Notes: generated by a model from the sequence alone, not told the origin. 64,000 bases of DNA from Rhizobium vallis (GCF_003985155.1 NZ_ML133686.1:962001-1026000), one strand, 5' to 3'; positions 35,205 through 44,815 are shown, counted from the first letter of the stretch. Made by a program: numbers and translations.

Positions 35205-36905
35205 TCAGCCGCGCAGATCCTTGCGCAGGATCTTGCCAACAGGCGACTTCGGCAACTCGGTGCGGAACTCGATGAAGCGCGGGCGTTTGTAATTGGTGAG
35301 GTTGGCGATGCAGTGGGCCTTCACCTCCGCTTCCGTGAGGTTCGGATCCTTCCTGACCACGAAAAGCTTGACGGCCTCGCCGGAATGTCCGTCCGGCACG
35401 CCGATCGCCGCGGCTTCGAGGATGCCGGCATGCATGGCGGCGACTTCCTCGATCTCGTTCGGATAGACGTTGAAGCCGGAGACGAGGATCATGTCCTTCT
35501 TGCGATCGACGATCTTGGTGTAACCACGCTCGTCCATGAAACCCATGTCGCCCGAGCGGAAATAGCCATCGGCCGTCATCACCCGCGCGGTTTCTTCCGG
35601 CTTCTGCCAATAGCCGGCCATCACCTGCGGCCCGCGGATGCAGATCTCGCCGATTTCGCCAAGTGGCAGCGTTTGGCCCGCCTCGTCGCGGATGTCGAGG
35701 TCGGTGGAGGGCATTGGCAGGCCGATCGAGCCGGTGAACTCGGGCGAATCGAAGCGGTTGGCGGTGGCAACAGGGGAGGTCTCGGAAAGCCCATAGCCCT
35801 CCGTCACCGCGGTGCCCGTTATCTTTAACCAGCGTTCGGCGACCGGGCGCTGGACGGCCATGCCGCCGCCGAGCGACATGATCAGCGGAGAGAAGTCGAG
35901 TTTGGCGAAATCGGCATTGTTCATCAGCGCGTTGAACAGCGTATTGAGACCGGGGAAGATATGCACCTTCGACTTCTCGAATTCCTTGACGAGACCGGGA
36001 ATGTCGCGCGGGTTGGCGATCAGGATATTATGGGCGCCGAGCGACATGCCCATCAGCGAATTCACCGTCAGCGCGAAGATATGGTAGAGCGGCAGGGCGC
36101 AGAGGAAATTCAGGACCTCCGGCTGTTTCTTACGCTCGAAGGCGGATCGCAGCCACAACGACAGCTGCATCTTGTTGGCGAGCAGGTTCTGATGCGTCAG
36201 TACCGCGCCCTTGGCAACGCCGGTCGTGCCGCCGGTATATTGCAGGAAGGCGATGTCGCCGCCTGCAAGCGACACCGGCTGAAGCTTTTTGCCGGCGCCC
36301 TCGCGCAGCACCTGGCTGAAGCTCTTGTGCCGGGGGATCGACCAGGAGGGGACGAGCTTCTTCACCTTGCGCACGACGAAATTGACGATCAGCCCCTTCG
36401 GCCCCAGCATTTCGCCAAGCGAGGTGACGACGACGTGGCGCAGGTCCGTCTTGTTGAGAACTTGCTCCACCGTACGGGCAAAATTCTCCAGCACGAAGAT
36501 CGCCTTGGCGCCGGAATCCCGCAACTGGTGTTCGAGTTCGCGCGGCGTATAGAGCGGGTTGACGTTGACGACGATGAGGCCGGCCCGCAGGATGGCGTAG
36601 GTGGCGATCGGGTTCTGCAGCACGTTCGGCATCATCACGGCGACGCGGTCACCCTTCTGAAGGCCGGTGCTTTGCAGCCAGGCGGCGAGCTTGCGGGTCT
36701 GGCTCTCCAGCTCGCGATAGCTCACGGTCTTGCCCATGCTGGAAAAGGCGATGCGGTCGGCGTAACGGGCGCAGGATTTTTCGAGGAGTTCGGCAAGCGA
36801 GGCATGTTCCAGCGGCGGGAGCTCGGCCGGAATGATGTCGGGATAACTGGCAAGCCATGGCTTACCGGGCTTATCTCCGTGCGGATGGACGGAAATGCTG
36901 TTCAT
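35205..36905 (-). CDS. fadD: Long-chain fatty-acid-CoA ligase
   Basis: 566 residues from ATG 36905 behind GGGAGAG. AMP-binding enzyme motifs: P-loop YTGGTTGVAKGAVLTHQN, GYGLSETSPVA, the adenylation YFRSGDMGFMDERGY, and hinge DRKKDMILVSGFNVYPNEIE, with the catalytic Lys in SPVGKILRKDL. It activates fatty acids for beta-oxidation at the inner membrane. A LiuR-like palindrome lies upstream, suggesting control with branched-chain amino acid or fatty acid catabolism. Confidence 0.94.
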   Translation of the reverse strand: MNSISVHPHGDKPGKPWLASYPDIIPAELPPLEHASLAELLEKSCARYADRIAFSSMGKTVSYRELESQTRKLAAWLQSTGLQKGDRVAVMMPNVLQNPIATYAILRAGLIVVNVNPLYTPRELEHQLRDSGAKAIFVLENFARTVEQVLNKTDLRHVVVTSLGEMLGPKGLIVNFVVRKVKKLVPSWSIPRHKSFSQVLREGAGKKLQPVSLAGGDIAFLQYTGGTTGVAKGAVLTHQNLLANKMQLSLWLRSAFERKKQPEVLNFLCALPLYHIFALTVNSLMGMSLGAHNILIANPRDIPGLVKEFEKSKVHIFPGLNTLFNALMNNADFAKLDFSPLIMSLGGGMAVQRPVAERWLKITGTAVTEGYGLSETSPVATANRFDSPEFTGSIGLPMPSTDLDIRDEAGQTLPLGEIGEICIRGPQVMAGYWQKPEETARVMTADGYFRSGDMGFMDERGYTKIVDRKKDMILVSGFNVYPNEIEEVAAMHAGILEAAAIGVPDGHSGEAVKLFVVRKDPNLTEAEVKAHCIANLTNYKRPRFIEFRTELPKSPVGKILRKDLRG

Positions 36906-37035
36906 CGTGTCCTCTCTCCCTTGAGGCCGCTGCACCGGCGTGCTGCCGGGAATCGACTGAAGGATCCTCCATCTCTCAGTCCGGCAGCTTATGCCATTGC
37001 TTGAACGGTTCAAGCCGAATGAAGCTATACTAACC

Positions 37036-37051
37036 TTGACGTAAACGTCAA
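37036..37051. promoter_or_regulatory. LiuR-like operator of fadD
   Basis: TTGACGT-AA-ACGTCAA, a perfect inverted repeat 130 bases before fadD. It closely resembles the box described for the MerR-type regulator LiuR of alphaproteobacteria. A related box lies before the nitronate monooxygenase gene (62792-62813). Confidence 0.6.
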
Positions 37052-37152
37052 CATTCGGTCGTCGCGCGGGAGGCGAAGGGTCGGGAACTTTGAGTCCGCC
37101 ATGGCGTTGATCTTGCATACCCAACCCTGAGGAACACCAGAAGGAGATGCAA

Positions 37153-37545
37153 ATGTTGAATCAGGACACTGACGCCAGCCGCCGTGACCCGAATGCCAAG
37201 GTCACGCATTCGCTGATCGCCAGCGACCGCGTCGAAGGCACCCGTGTCTATGGTGCGGATGGCAGGCATATCGGCTCGATCGAACGCCTGATCATCGGAA
37301 AGCTCGACGGCCGCGTCGCTTATGCGGTACTGAGCTTCGGCGGCTTCCTCGGCATCGGTCACGACCACTATCCGCTGCCCTGGGAAAAGCTGAATTACGA
37401 CACGCAGCTGGATGGCTATCGCATCGACCTGACCAAGGAGCAGATCGAAGGCGCACCGAGCTATTCGGACGATGACGACAGTTGGTACAACGACAATGGC
37501 CGCCGCGTCTATGACTACTATGGTGTGCCGCCCTACTGGATGTGA
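37153..37545 (+). CDS. PRC-barrel domain protein
   Basis: 130 residues from ATG 37153, six bases after AAGGAG; an ATG at 37147 is too close to it. The PRC barrel is the central part: GTRVYGADGRHIGSIERLII, then GKLDGRVAYAVLSFGGFLGI and HYPLPWEKLNYD. A Tyr/Asp-rich tail follows (SDDDDSWYNDNG, YDYYGVPPYW). Such proteins are usually stress-related or bind partners; the role here is unknown. Confidence 0.9.
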   Translation: MLNQDTDASRRDPNAKVTHSLIASDRVEGTRVYGADGRHIGSIERLIIGKLDGRVAYAVLSFGGFLGIGHDHYPLPWEKLNYDTQLDGYRIDLTKEQIEGAPSYSDDDDSWYNDNGRRVYDYYGVPPYWM

Positions 37546-37570
37546 TCTCGTCCGATAGGCTGAACTGGAA

Positions 37571-37596
37571 GGGCTCCGCGGGTGCGGGGCCTTTTT
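37571..37596 (+). terminator. Rho-independent terminator of the PRC-barrel gene
   Basis: GGCTCCGC and GCGGGGCC form a hairpin with one wobble pair, followed by TTTTTGG. Confidence 0.75.
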
Positions 37597-37630
37597 GGTG
37601 TTCGTGACAAATGTCGTGGCTCGGCAGCCA

Positions 37631-40087
37631 CTAGCGCGAACCTGCGACGAGATCATTGGCCGATCGCAGCACGGTGCCGATGGTGATATCTTCTGCCACT
37701 ATCTCCTTCGTCGTCTTCACTGCAAACACATGACTCTCTCCCGGCAACAGCGTCACCAGCATCGAATCGACAACGGCATCCGGGTCGAGCCGATCCGCCA
37801 TCAGGCAAAGATCCTTCAGGAAATTTTGCGCCGTCACCTTCACCGCGAACCCGCCCTCGATGCTGGCGATATCGATCGCCAGCCGCGGGACCGATAAGGC
37901 AAGGTCGATATCCTCGACGAAATAGTGAAAGGCTCGCCTGTCGAGCATCTGCACGACGACCACTTCGTCCTTCGGTAAGTCGGGAGTGATGATATCCCCG
38001 GGCAACGGAAATTCCTTTGCCTCGAAGCGGTCGCAGAGCAGGCGCCAGAACTCGAATTCCGCCAGCACGGTGCCATCGAGCCTGACGCGCTTGCCGCTGA
38101 TCTTTGCCCGCCAGAACAAGGTGCGTTCGTTGACAGCGACCGCCGCAAGTCCATTGCCGCGTGGCTGGATCGTCAGCAGGCGCGGATCATAGGCGGCCTT
38201 GAGCGCGTACCAGAGCGGCTTGCGGCGCCCGGCCGAATCGAGAGCGGCCCAGGAGGTCACCGGCCAGCAATCGTTGAACTGCCAGACCACCGCACCCTTG
38301 CAGATGTCCCGATGCGAGCGCATGTGCTCGACGCCGAAGCGGATGGCGCGGGCCTGGTTGAGCTGGGTGGCGAAGTGCCAATCGTCCATCGTCTGCGGTT
38401 CCGGCAGATGGCCGGCGAGGCCACGGATCAGCTTGTCGTTACCCTCGGTCGCCTTCTGATGGTGGAAGACGCCGTTCGATTGCGGTGTCAGCGGCTGATC
38501 GTGCACGCTTTCTTCGATTGTCGCCCAGGCTGCCGGCGCCTGCCAGCCGAATTCGGAGCAGAAGCGCGGGATATAATTGCGGTAGACCTCGTAGCCGACA
38601 TCGTTCCAGACGTCCCAGATATGTTTGCAGCCATGTGCGTCGGCATTGGGTTCGATCTCCATCGAACCGGAATAGGGGCTGCCGGGATAATAGGGCCGAT
38701 CGGGATCGAGTTCGGCTGAGAGTCTCGGCAGCAGGTCGAGATAGTAGCCGAGCCCCCAACTCTCGCCCGCCTTGATGATCGGCCGCCAGCCCCATTCGTC
38801 GAAGCCCCAGATATTCTCGTTATTGCCGTTCCAGAGGATGAGCGACGCATGCGGCATCAGCCGCACGACATTGTCGCGCACCTCCGCCTCGACCTCGCTT
38901 CTGAGCGGTTCCTCCTCGGGATAGGCGGCGCAGGCAAAGAGGAAATCCTGCCAGACCAGCATGCCCATGCGGTCGCATGCCTGGTAGAATTCGTCAGTCT
39001 CGAAGATGCCGCCGCCCCAGACGCGCAGCATATGAATATTGGCGGCCTTTGCTTCCTCGATCCGCGCGGCATAACGCTCAGTCGTCACCCGCGGAGGGAA
39101 ACAATCGTCCGGAATCCAGTTCGCTCCGCAGATGAACAGAGGCACGTCGTTGATGACGAAGGTGAAGGCCGAGCCGTGTTCGTCGGCCGAGGTATCGAGC
39201 CGCAGCGAGCGAAAGCCGAGTTCGCGCTCGTAAGCGTCGAGCAGATCGCCGCTGGCATCGTCAATCAGCTTCAGCGTCATCGGGTAGAGCGGCTGCGCGC
39301 CGAGATGGTGCGGCCACCAGAGCTGCGGCGAGGGCAGGGTAAGCTCGAAGGCGATTTCGTCTTCGTCGGCGCCGATCGCCACCGTCTTAGTCACGCCGCC
39401 GATTTCGGCGACTAGACTGCACGCCGCCTTATCGCCATGCCGCGCCAGCGTCGCATGTACCTTCACCAACCCGTCGCCGCCGGCAAGCGTGGCCGATACC
39501 CGTGTTTCGGCAAGCCGCGCCCGATCCCAGCTTTCCAGCCGCACCGGTTTCCAGAGGCCCGCCGTCACCAGCGTCGGCCCCCAATCCCAGCCGAAATTGC
39601 AGGCCATCTTGCGCATCAGATTGCCCGGTCCCGGATAGTTATTGGGACGGTAGCCGTAATGCTTCTCCATCTCCGCGCCATAGGCGTAAGCCGAGCGGAA
39701 GGTGACGGTAAGTTCGTTCGCACTGGCCTTCAGCAGTGCCGACACATCGAAACGATAGGTGCGGTGCATGTTGAAGGTGCGGCCGATCTCTTCGCCGTTG
39801 AGGGAGATCACTGCGATCGTATCGAGCCCGTCGAAGACGAATTCCCACACCTTGCCATCATCCGGCACCGCTTCGAAACGGCAGCAATAGGTCCAGTCGG
39901 TTTTGCCGATCCAGTCATTGGTGATCTCGTTGACGTCGATATAGGGATCGGGGATCAGCCGGTTGGCGAGGAGGTCGAGATGCACGCAGCCGGGCACCGT
40001 CGCAGCTATTGCAGCCGGCAAACCGGATCTTCCTGTATCGTTGCAGGAGAGCGTCCAGCCGGAATTGAGCGCGGTCTTCTCGATCAT
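37631..40087 (-). CDS. Beta-mannosidase, glycoside hydrolase family 2
   Basis: 818 residues from ATG 40087 behind AGGAG. An N-terminal jelly-roll (WTLSCNDTGRSGLPAAIAAT, then VPGCVHLDLL) leads into the GH2 barrel with the WGGGIFETDEFYQACDRMG motif. The acid/base Glu is in LWNGNNENIWGFDEW and the nucleophile Glu in IPRFCSEFGWQAPA. It has no signal peptide, so it acts in the cytoplasm on imported manno-oligosaccharides. No transporter is adjacent. GH2 beta-mannosidase is a firm family call; the substrate is inferred. Confidence 0.88.
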   Translation of the reverse strand: MIEKTALNSGWTLSCNDTGRSGLPAAIAATVPGCVHLDLLANRLIPDPYIDVNEITNDWIGKTDWTYCCRFEAVPDDGKVWEFVFDGLDTIAVISLNGEEIGRTFNMHRTYRFDVSALLKASANELTVTFRSAYAYGAEMEKHYGYRPNNYPGPGNLMRKMACNFGWDWGPTLVTAGLWKPVRLESWDRARLAETRVSATLAGGDGLVKVHATLARHGDKAACSLVAEIGGVTKTVAIGADEDEIAFELTLPSPQLWWPHHLGAQPLYPMTLKLIDDASGDLLDAYERELGFRSLRLDTSADEHGSAFTFVINDVPLFICGANWIPDDCFPPRVTTERYAARIEEAKAANIHMLRVWGGGIFETDEFYQACDRMGMLVWQDFLFACAAYPEEEPLRSEVEAEVRDNVVRLMPHASLILWNGNNENIWGFDEWGWRPIIKAGESWGLGYYLDLLPRLSAELDPDRPYYPGSPYSGSMEIEPNADAHGCKHIWDVWNDVGYEVYRNYIPRFCSEFGWQAPAAWATIEESVHDQPLTPQSNGVFHHQKATEGNDKLIRGLAGHLPEPQTMDDWHFATQLNQARAIRFGVEHMRSHRDICKGAVVWQFNDCWPVTSWAALDSAGRRKPLWYALKAAYDPRLLTIQPRGNGLAAVAVNERTLFWRAKISGKRVRLDGTVLAEFEFWRLLCDRFEAKEFPLPGDIITPDLPKDEVVVVQMLDRRAFHYFVEDIDLALSVPRLAIDIASIEGGFAVKVTAQNFLKDLCLMADRLDPDAVVDSMLVTLLPGESHVFAVKTTKEIVAEDITIGTVLRSANDLVAGSR

Positions 40088-40160
40088 GGCGGGCTCCTGA
40101 ATAATGCCGCTCGAGGCTGTGGGATTATCTGGGGTTGGAACTGTGCTGCCCTGAGAAGCG

Positions 40161-40556
40161 TCAGAGAAACCGGCCGTGGCGCTGGAGCACTTCGATCTTG
40201 TAGCCGTCGGGATCACTGATGAAGAAGAACAGGCCGAAGAGCTTGCCATCGCGGTTGAGCTCCACCAGTTCGCCGGGATGGAGGCCTAGTTTCGTTAACC
40301 GCTCGCGTTCGATTGCCACCTCTTCGACAGAAACGGCGAGATGACCATAGGCATTGCCCAGCTCATAGGGCGCGATGCGGCCCTTGTTGACCGTCAGTTC
40401 CAGCTCGAAGCCGGTCTCGACATTGCTCATGTAGATCAGCGTGAAGGTGTCGAAATCGACGCGGTCGGCGACCGCAAGGCCGAACGCCCTACTATAGAAA
40501 TCGACGGAGCGCGTCTCGTCGAGAACGCGGATCATGGAGTGGATCATCTTCGCCAA
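40161..40556 (-). CDS. VOC-family protein (lactoylglutathione lyase-like)
   Basis: 131 residues. I chose TTG 40556, giving MAKMIHSMIRVLDETRSVDF, because GGAGG lies five bases upstream; the ATG three codons later and a GTG at 40574 are alternatives. The glyoxalase I pattern is visible: His in MIHSMIRV, Glu in GFELELTVN, His in GNAYGHLAVSV and Glu in DGYKIEVLQR. All four metal ligands are present, so detoxification of methylglyoxal is plausible. Confidence 0.85.
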   Translation of the reverse strand: MAKMIHSMIRVLDETRSVDFYSRAFGLAVADRVDFDTFTLIYMSNVETGFELELTVNKGRIAPYELGNAYGHLAVSVEEVAIERERLTKLGLHPGELVELNRDGKLFGLFFFISDPDGYKIEVLQRHGRFL

Positions 40557-40573
40557 GGCTGCCTCCCATTGCA

Positions 40574-40634
40574 CTACAGCGCCGCGCGCCTTTTTAGACG
40601 CGCAAAGGACGCTGTAGCACTTTGAATTACTGCA
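40574..40634. repeat. Rhizobial palindromic repeat (CTGCAGCG family)
   Basis: CTACAGCG...CGCTGTAG bracket GCGCG-rich sequence, followed by CACTTTGAATTACTGCA. A second copy with the same layout lies at 44519-44620. Confidence 0.7.
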
Positions 40635-40652
40635 GCCTTGGTACCCGTCCTC

Positions 40653-41402
40653 TTACGCCGCGCGCAAGCCGATTCTTCGGGTAATCGCTGCTTCGACAAG
40701 ACCCATGGCGTCATAGATCAACACCGCCATCAGGCCGACGATCAGGCCGCCCTGCAGAATGAAGGCGGTATTGTCGGAAATCAGCCCGGCGATGATCACC
40801 TCGCCAAGCCCCTTTGCCGCAACCGTCGAGCCGATCGTCGCGGTGCCGATATTGATGACGGTCGCGACCTTCAGCCCTTCGAGGATCAGCGGCAGGGCCA
40901 GCGGCAACTCGACGCGGAAGAGCCGCTGCGTGCCGTTCATGCCCATTCCGTCGGCAGCGTCGAGCACCTGCGGCGAAACCTGGTTCAAGCCGGCAACGGT
41001 GTTTTCGAAGATCGGCAGCAGGCCGTAGAGAAAAAGCGCGATCAGCGTCGGCATCGCGCCGAAGCCGGTGGCGGGGACGGCGAGCGCCAGCACCGCGACC
41101 GGCGGAAAGGTCTGCCCGGCATTGGCGATGGCGCGCGACAGCGGCAGGAAGTCAGCCCCGCTTTTCCGCGTCACGAAGATGCCGCCGACAACGGCAAGCA
41201 CGGCGCTGCAGATGATCGACCCGACCACCAGCTGCAGGTGGCCGGCGGCAAGCGAGGCAAGGCTGTTCTGCGTATAGACTGCCGGCGCGTTGTTGCTGGT
41301 GAGCGGCGTGAGCAGGAAGGAAAGCCACTCCGTCCTGAACAGCAGGATCAGCAGCAAGGCGAGCGCCGCCAGGCGGAAGAGATTGGCGACGAGGAGTTTC
41401 AT
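40653..41402 (-). CDS. Osmoprotectant ABC transporter permease, YehW-like
   Basis: 249 residues with about five membrane helices and the inner-membrane permease loop (FRVELPLALPLILEGLKVAT). It belongs to the OpuC/YehW group that imports glycine betaine, choline or related solutes. It is the last gene of the four-gene operon and overlaps the ATPase gene by 4 bases. Confidence 0.88.
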   Translation of the reverse strand: MKLLVANLFRLAALALLLILLFRTEWLSFLLTPLTSNNAPAVYTQNSLASLAAGHLQLVVGSIICSAVLAVVGGIFVTRKSGADFLPLSRAIANAGQTFPPVAVLALAVPATGFGAMPTLIALFLYGLLPIFENTVAGLNQVSPQVLDAADGMGMNGTQRLFRVELPLALPLILEGLKVATVINIGTATIGSTVAAKGLGEVIIAGLISDNTAFILQGGLIVGLMAVLIYDAMGLVEAAITRRIGLRAA

Positions 41403-42343
41403 GCCTTGCGGCCCAGTTCGAGAAGTCGGCTCATCGAGATCGATCCCACAGGCGCCTTCTCGGCGTCCTGAACGGCCGCCTCATCGACCCCCTGCCAGAT
41501 CATTTCGGCGAGTGCATCGCGCAGACTGAGCGATTGCGGCAGGGCATAAGTGAGACCGCCCTTGGCCGGCTCCATGCTTTCCCTCAGCGGCAGCAGCGAC
41601 ATCAGCTTCAGCGCCCGGTCTGAGGTGCCGGTCAGTTGCTGTACGAAGGGATCGGCCGGTTCGGTCAGGATCTTTTCCGGCGTCGAACATTGCAGCAATT
41701 TGCCCTGGCTCATCACGGCGATCTGGTTGCCGAGATGGAAGGCCTCGTCCATGTCGTGGGTGACGAGAATGACAGTCGTGCCGAACTGCTTCTGGATCGC
41801 CAGGAGGTCGTCCTGCGCCTTGCCGCGAATGACGGGATCGAGCGCCCCGAAGGGCTCGTCCATCAACAGCAGTTCCGGTTCGGCCGCGAGCGCCCGGGCG
41901 ACACCGACACGCTGCTGCTGGCCGCCGGAGAGCTGATGCGGATACTTGTCGGCAAAGGTCGCGGGATCGAGGTTGAAAAGCCCGAGCAACTCCTCGACCC
42001 GTCTGGCGATGCGGGTGGAATCCCAATCGAGAAGCTGGGGTACGGTGGCGATATTCTGCGCCACGGTCCGGTGCGGAAAGAGGCCGTGCCCCTGGATGGC
42101 ATAGCCGATCTTGCGGCGAAGCTCGGTCACCTCAACATCGACGACGTTCTGCCCACCGACGAAAATCTGACCTTCGGTGATCGGCACCAGCCGGTTGATC
42201 ATCCGCATCAGCGTCGATTTGCCGGAGCCCGAGGTGCCGACGATGACGGTGATCTCACCCTTCTCGACGCTCATCGAGACATTGTCGACGACGGTGGCGG
42301 CGCCATAGCGCTTGGTGACGTTCCTGATCTCGATCATGGTCAT
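41399..42343 (-). CDS. Osmoprotectant ABC transporter ATP-binding protein, YehX-like
   Basis: 314 residues. Walker A GTSGSGKST, signature PHQLSGGQQQRVGVARALA, Walker B LLLMDEPFGALDP and switch VTHDMDEAF. The C-terminal extension of about 70 residues replaces the CBS domains found in OpuA-type proteins. It overlaps both permease genes by 4 bases. Confidence 0.92.
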   Translation of the reverse strand: MTMIEIRNVTKRYGAATVVDNVSMSVEKGEITVIVGTSGSGKSTLMRMINRLVPITEGQIFVGGQNVVDVEVTELRRKIGYAIQGHGLFPHRTVAQNIATVPQLLDWDSTRIARRVEELLGLFNLDPATFADKYPHQLSGGQQQRVGVARALAAEPELLLMDEPFGALDPVIRGKAQDDLLAIQKQFGTTVILVTHDMDEAFHLGNQIAVMSQGKLLQCSTPEKILTEPADPFVQQLTGTSDRALKLMSLLPLRESMEPAKGGLTYALPQSLSLRDALAEMIWQGVDEAAVQDAEKAPVGSISMSRLLELGRKA

Positions 42344-43509
42344 GCGGCGGACCCCCGGATGCTGTCGATGACCGCATCGAGGATGACGGCCGATGAGAAG
42401 GCGAAAAAGACGGTCGGCACGGCGCCGAGCAGGACGAGGTCCATCGCCGTCTGGCCGAGCCCCTGGAAGATGAAGATTCCGAAGCCGCCGCCGCCGATCA
42501 GCGCGGCGATCGTCACCATGCCGATCGCCTGCACCAGCACGATGCGGATGCCGGTGAGGATGACCGGGAAGGCGAGCGGCATGTCGATACCAACAAGGAT
42601 CTGTAAGCGCGTCAGCCCCATGCCGGCCGCAGCGTCGCGCACCGAGGGGTCGACGCCCTGAAGGCCGACGACGGTATTGGCGACGATCGGCAGCAGCGAA
42701 TAGAGCACAAGCGCAATCAAAGCCGGCGCCGTGCCGATGCCGCGAATACCGATAGCGGCGGCAAGCGGCACATGCGTGGCGAGATAGCCGAGCGGCAGCA
42801 TCAAGAGGCCGAAGAGCGCGAGACTCGGGATCGTCTGGATGAGGCTCAGCCCCTGCAGCACGACGGCGCGCAACTTCGGCACCCAGAAGCAGAGGATGCC
42901 GAGCGGCAGCCCGAGCACGATGGCGATGGCAAGCGAGCCGAACGCCAGCAGCAGATGCGAGATCGCCTCCGTCTCGAATTGCGGGGCCCGTGTCGAGAAT
43001 TCCTTCATGATCGAAAGGCTGTCGAGCAGGCCTGAGGAGAGCGAGAGGAAGAGCAGCGCGGTATAGGCCGCAAGGGCTGCGACCCGCATCCAGGGCGCCA
43101 GCCGGATTTTGATAAGCGCATCCGAGATGACGAGCCCTATCACGGCAAACAGCACCCAGAAGCCGCCGCCGGGCGTCATGCGCGCCACTGTGCTGCCGGG
43201 CGGTGTTGCCGCGGCTGAGACCAGGCCGATTGCAACGATCAGCGCCGCAAGACAGAGGGTCGCGATGACGAGCCGCGCCAAGGCATTGCGCAGGAACAGC
43301 GTGGCGAAGGCGGTGAGAAGGAGAAGGACGGTCAGGATGATGACCGAGGGTTGGGGAAGAAGCTGCATCAGCAACATCGGCTTGCCGGCGGCGATGCGGT
43401 TCGCCTTCACATAGATGAAGGGCATCAGAGCTGTCGCCGCAATACCGCCGACCACCAGAACCACGCCGAGCCGATCCAACCTGCGGACCGCTGAAGTTTC
43501 TTCCATCAA
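42340..43509 (-). CDS. Osmoprotectant ABC transporter permease with extended N-terminus, YehY-like
   Basis: 389 residues, about 150 more than its partner permease. The extra N-terminal part has several membrane helices (LGVVLVVGGIAATALMPFIY onward), as in E. coli YehY. The C-terminal half is the transport domain with AAAGMGLTRLQILVGIDMPL. It lies 70 bases after the binding-protein gene, with a hairpin between. Confidence 0.9.
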   Translation of the reverse strand: MMEETSAVRRLDRLGVVLVVGGIAATALMPFIYVKANRIAAGKPMLLMQLLPQPSVIILTVLLLLTAFATLFLRNALARLVIATLCLAALIVAIGLVSAAATPPGSTVARMTPGGGFWVLFAVIGLVISDALIKIRLAPWMRVAALAAYTALLFLSLSSGLLDSLSIMKEFSTRAPQFETEAISHLLLAFGSLAIAIVLGLPLGILCFWVPKLRAVVLQGLSLIQTIPSLALFGLLMLPLGYLATHVPLAAAIGIRGIGTAPALIALVLYSLLPIVANTVVGLQGVDPSVRDAAAGMGLTRLQILVGIDMPLAFPVILTGIRIVLVQAIGMVTIAALIGGGGFGIFIFQGLGQTAMDLVLLGAVPTVFFAFSSAVILDAVIDSIRGSAA

Positions 43510-43547
43510 TTCAACCCTGTCTGGCCAACCCTGTCAGTAAAGGGAGG

Positions 43548-43569
43548 CTCCGCCCGCAATCGGGCGGAG
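43548..43569 (-). terminator. Hairpin between the binding-protein and permease genes
   Basis: CTCCGCCCG (43548-43556) pairs perfectly with CGGGCGGAG (43561-43569). It has no long T-run, so it more likely stabilises or attenuates the transcript than ends it. Confidence 0.55.
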
Positions 43570-43579
43570 CGAGCGATGA

Positions 43580-44488
43580 CTACTTCAGGAAGCCCTTTTC
43601 CTTGAGATAGGCTTCGGCGACGGACTTTGCCGGCTCGCCATCGACCTGGATCTTGGCGTTCAGCTTGCGCAATTCGTCGGCGGTCAGGCTCTTGAAGATC
43701 GGCGCGAGCACTTCCTCAATCTTCGGATTGGCCTTCAGCACCTCTTCGCGGATGATCGGCGTCGGAGCATAGACCTGCTGCACGTTCTTGTCGTCTTCGA
43801 GAACGGTCAGTTCCGCCGCTTCGATCGCGCCGTCCGTGCCGTAGACCATGGCGGTGTTGACGCCATTCGTCTGGTCGGCGGCCGCCTTGATCGTCGCCGC
43901 CGTGTCGCCGCCGGAGAGAACGACCGTCTGGTCGGGCTTCAGCTGGAAGCCATAGGTGGTCTGGAAGGCCGGAAGCGCGCCGGCCGAATTGACGAATTCG
44001 GCGGAGGCAGCAAGTTTGACGGCACCGCCGCCGGCAACCCATTTACCGAAGTCCGTGAGGCTCTTCAGCTTGTTCGGGCCGGCGACGTCGCTGCGCACGG
44101 CGAGCGCCCAGGTGTTGTTAGCGGGCGACGGCGTCAGCCAGACGATCTTGTTGGCATCGTAATCGAGCTTCTTCGCCAGTTCATAGCCCTGGTCGATGTT
44201 CTTCCAGGCCGCATCGTCGGCCTTGTTGAAGAAGAAGCCGGCATTGCCGGTATATTCGGGATAGATGTCGATTTCGCCTGCGGTGATCGCCTTGCGCACG
44301 ACCGGTGTCGCGCCGAGCGCGATGCGGTCCTGCGTCTTGATACCGTTGGCTTCGAGAGCGAGCGCGATGACGTTGCCGAGCAGCGTGCCTTCGGTGTCGA
44401 TCTTCGACGATACGACGACGTCGGCGGCCTGGGCCGCACCTATCGCGAAGGCGGAGAGCGAAACGGCAAGTGCGAGTTTCTTCAGCAT
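43580..44488 (-). CDS. Osmoprotectant-binding periplasmic protein, OsmF/OpuAC-like
   Basis: 302 residues with a signal peptide (cleaved near AQA-AD). OpuAC-type features: DVVVSSKIDTEGTLLGNVIA, EIDIYPEYTGNAGFFF and NGVNTAMVYGTDGAIEAAEL. It captures betaine-like osmolytes in the periplasm. It is the first gene of the operon; the promoter lies in 44489-44620 beside a repeat. Confidence 0.9.
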   Translation of the reverse strand: MLKKLALAVSLSAFAIGAAQAADVVVSSKIDTEGTLLGNVIALALEANGIKTQDRIALGATPVVRKAITAGEIDIYPEYTGNAGFFFNKADDAAWKNIDQGYELAKKLDYDANKIVWLTPSPANNTWALAVRSDVAGPNKLKSLTDFGKWVAGGGAVKLAASAEFVNSAGALPAFQTTYGFQLKPDQTVVLSGGDTAATIKAAADQTNGVNTAMVYGTDGAIEAAELTVLEDDKNVQQVYAPTPIIREEVLKANPKIEEVLAPIFKSLTADELRKLNAKIQVDGEPAKSVAEAYLKEKGFLK

Positions 44489-44518
44489 GGAATATCCCCT
44501 TTTTCAAAACCGTTGACC

Positions 44519-44620
44519 CTGCAGCGCCGCGCGTTTTTCAAACGTGCGAAGGACGCTGCAGCACTTTGAATTGCTGCATAATTTATCCAGAAATCGGTCC
44601 CGATTTCAGGAATTATGCAG
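44519..44620. repeat. Composite rhizobial palindromic repeat
   Basis: CTGCAGCG...CGCTGCAG (44519-44562) matches the element at 40574. It is joined to a second palindrome, GCTGCATAATT...AATTATGCAG (44572-44620). The rest of 44489-44960 contains no gene I can support. Confidence 0.7.
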
Positions 44621-44787
44621 TGACGCGAGCCCCCGGGCGGGAAACTTGCGCACATGAAGTCCACCGGCGAGGGCGACGAGGCCGCCATCATGCCGGAATT
44701 ACGTGCGTCATGGAAATAGCGTGCCTACCCGAAAAATCGATGCAAGCGCCCTCCAGTATTTGCGGTCGCGGCACGATTATGGCGGCG

Positions 44788-44815
44788 AATGCATTTCCGC
44801 GCGCGGAAACGCATT
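44788..44815. promoter_or_regulatory. 28-base near-perfect palindrome upstream of the double-HTH LysR gene
   Basis: The core TTTCCGCGCGCGGAAA (44794-44809) is perfect, and AATGC/GCATT arms extend it with one mismatched pair. It lies 146 bases before the LysR gene and may be its own operator. Confidence 0.5.

Noticed and set aside
34185..35828. 547-codon open frame opposite pgi and fadD
   Set aside because: It spans two convincing genes and their intergenic terminator, so it cannot be a real gene.
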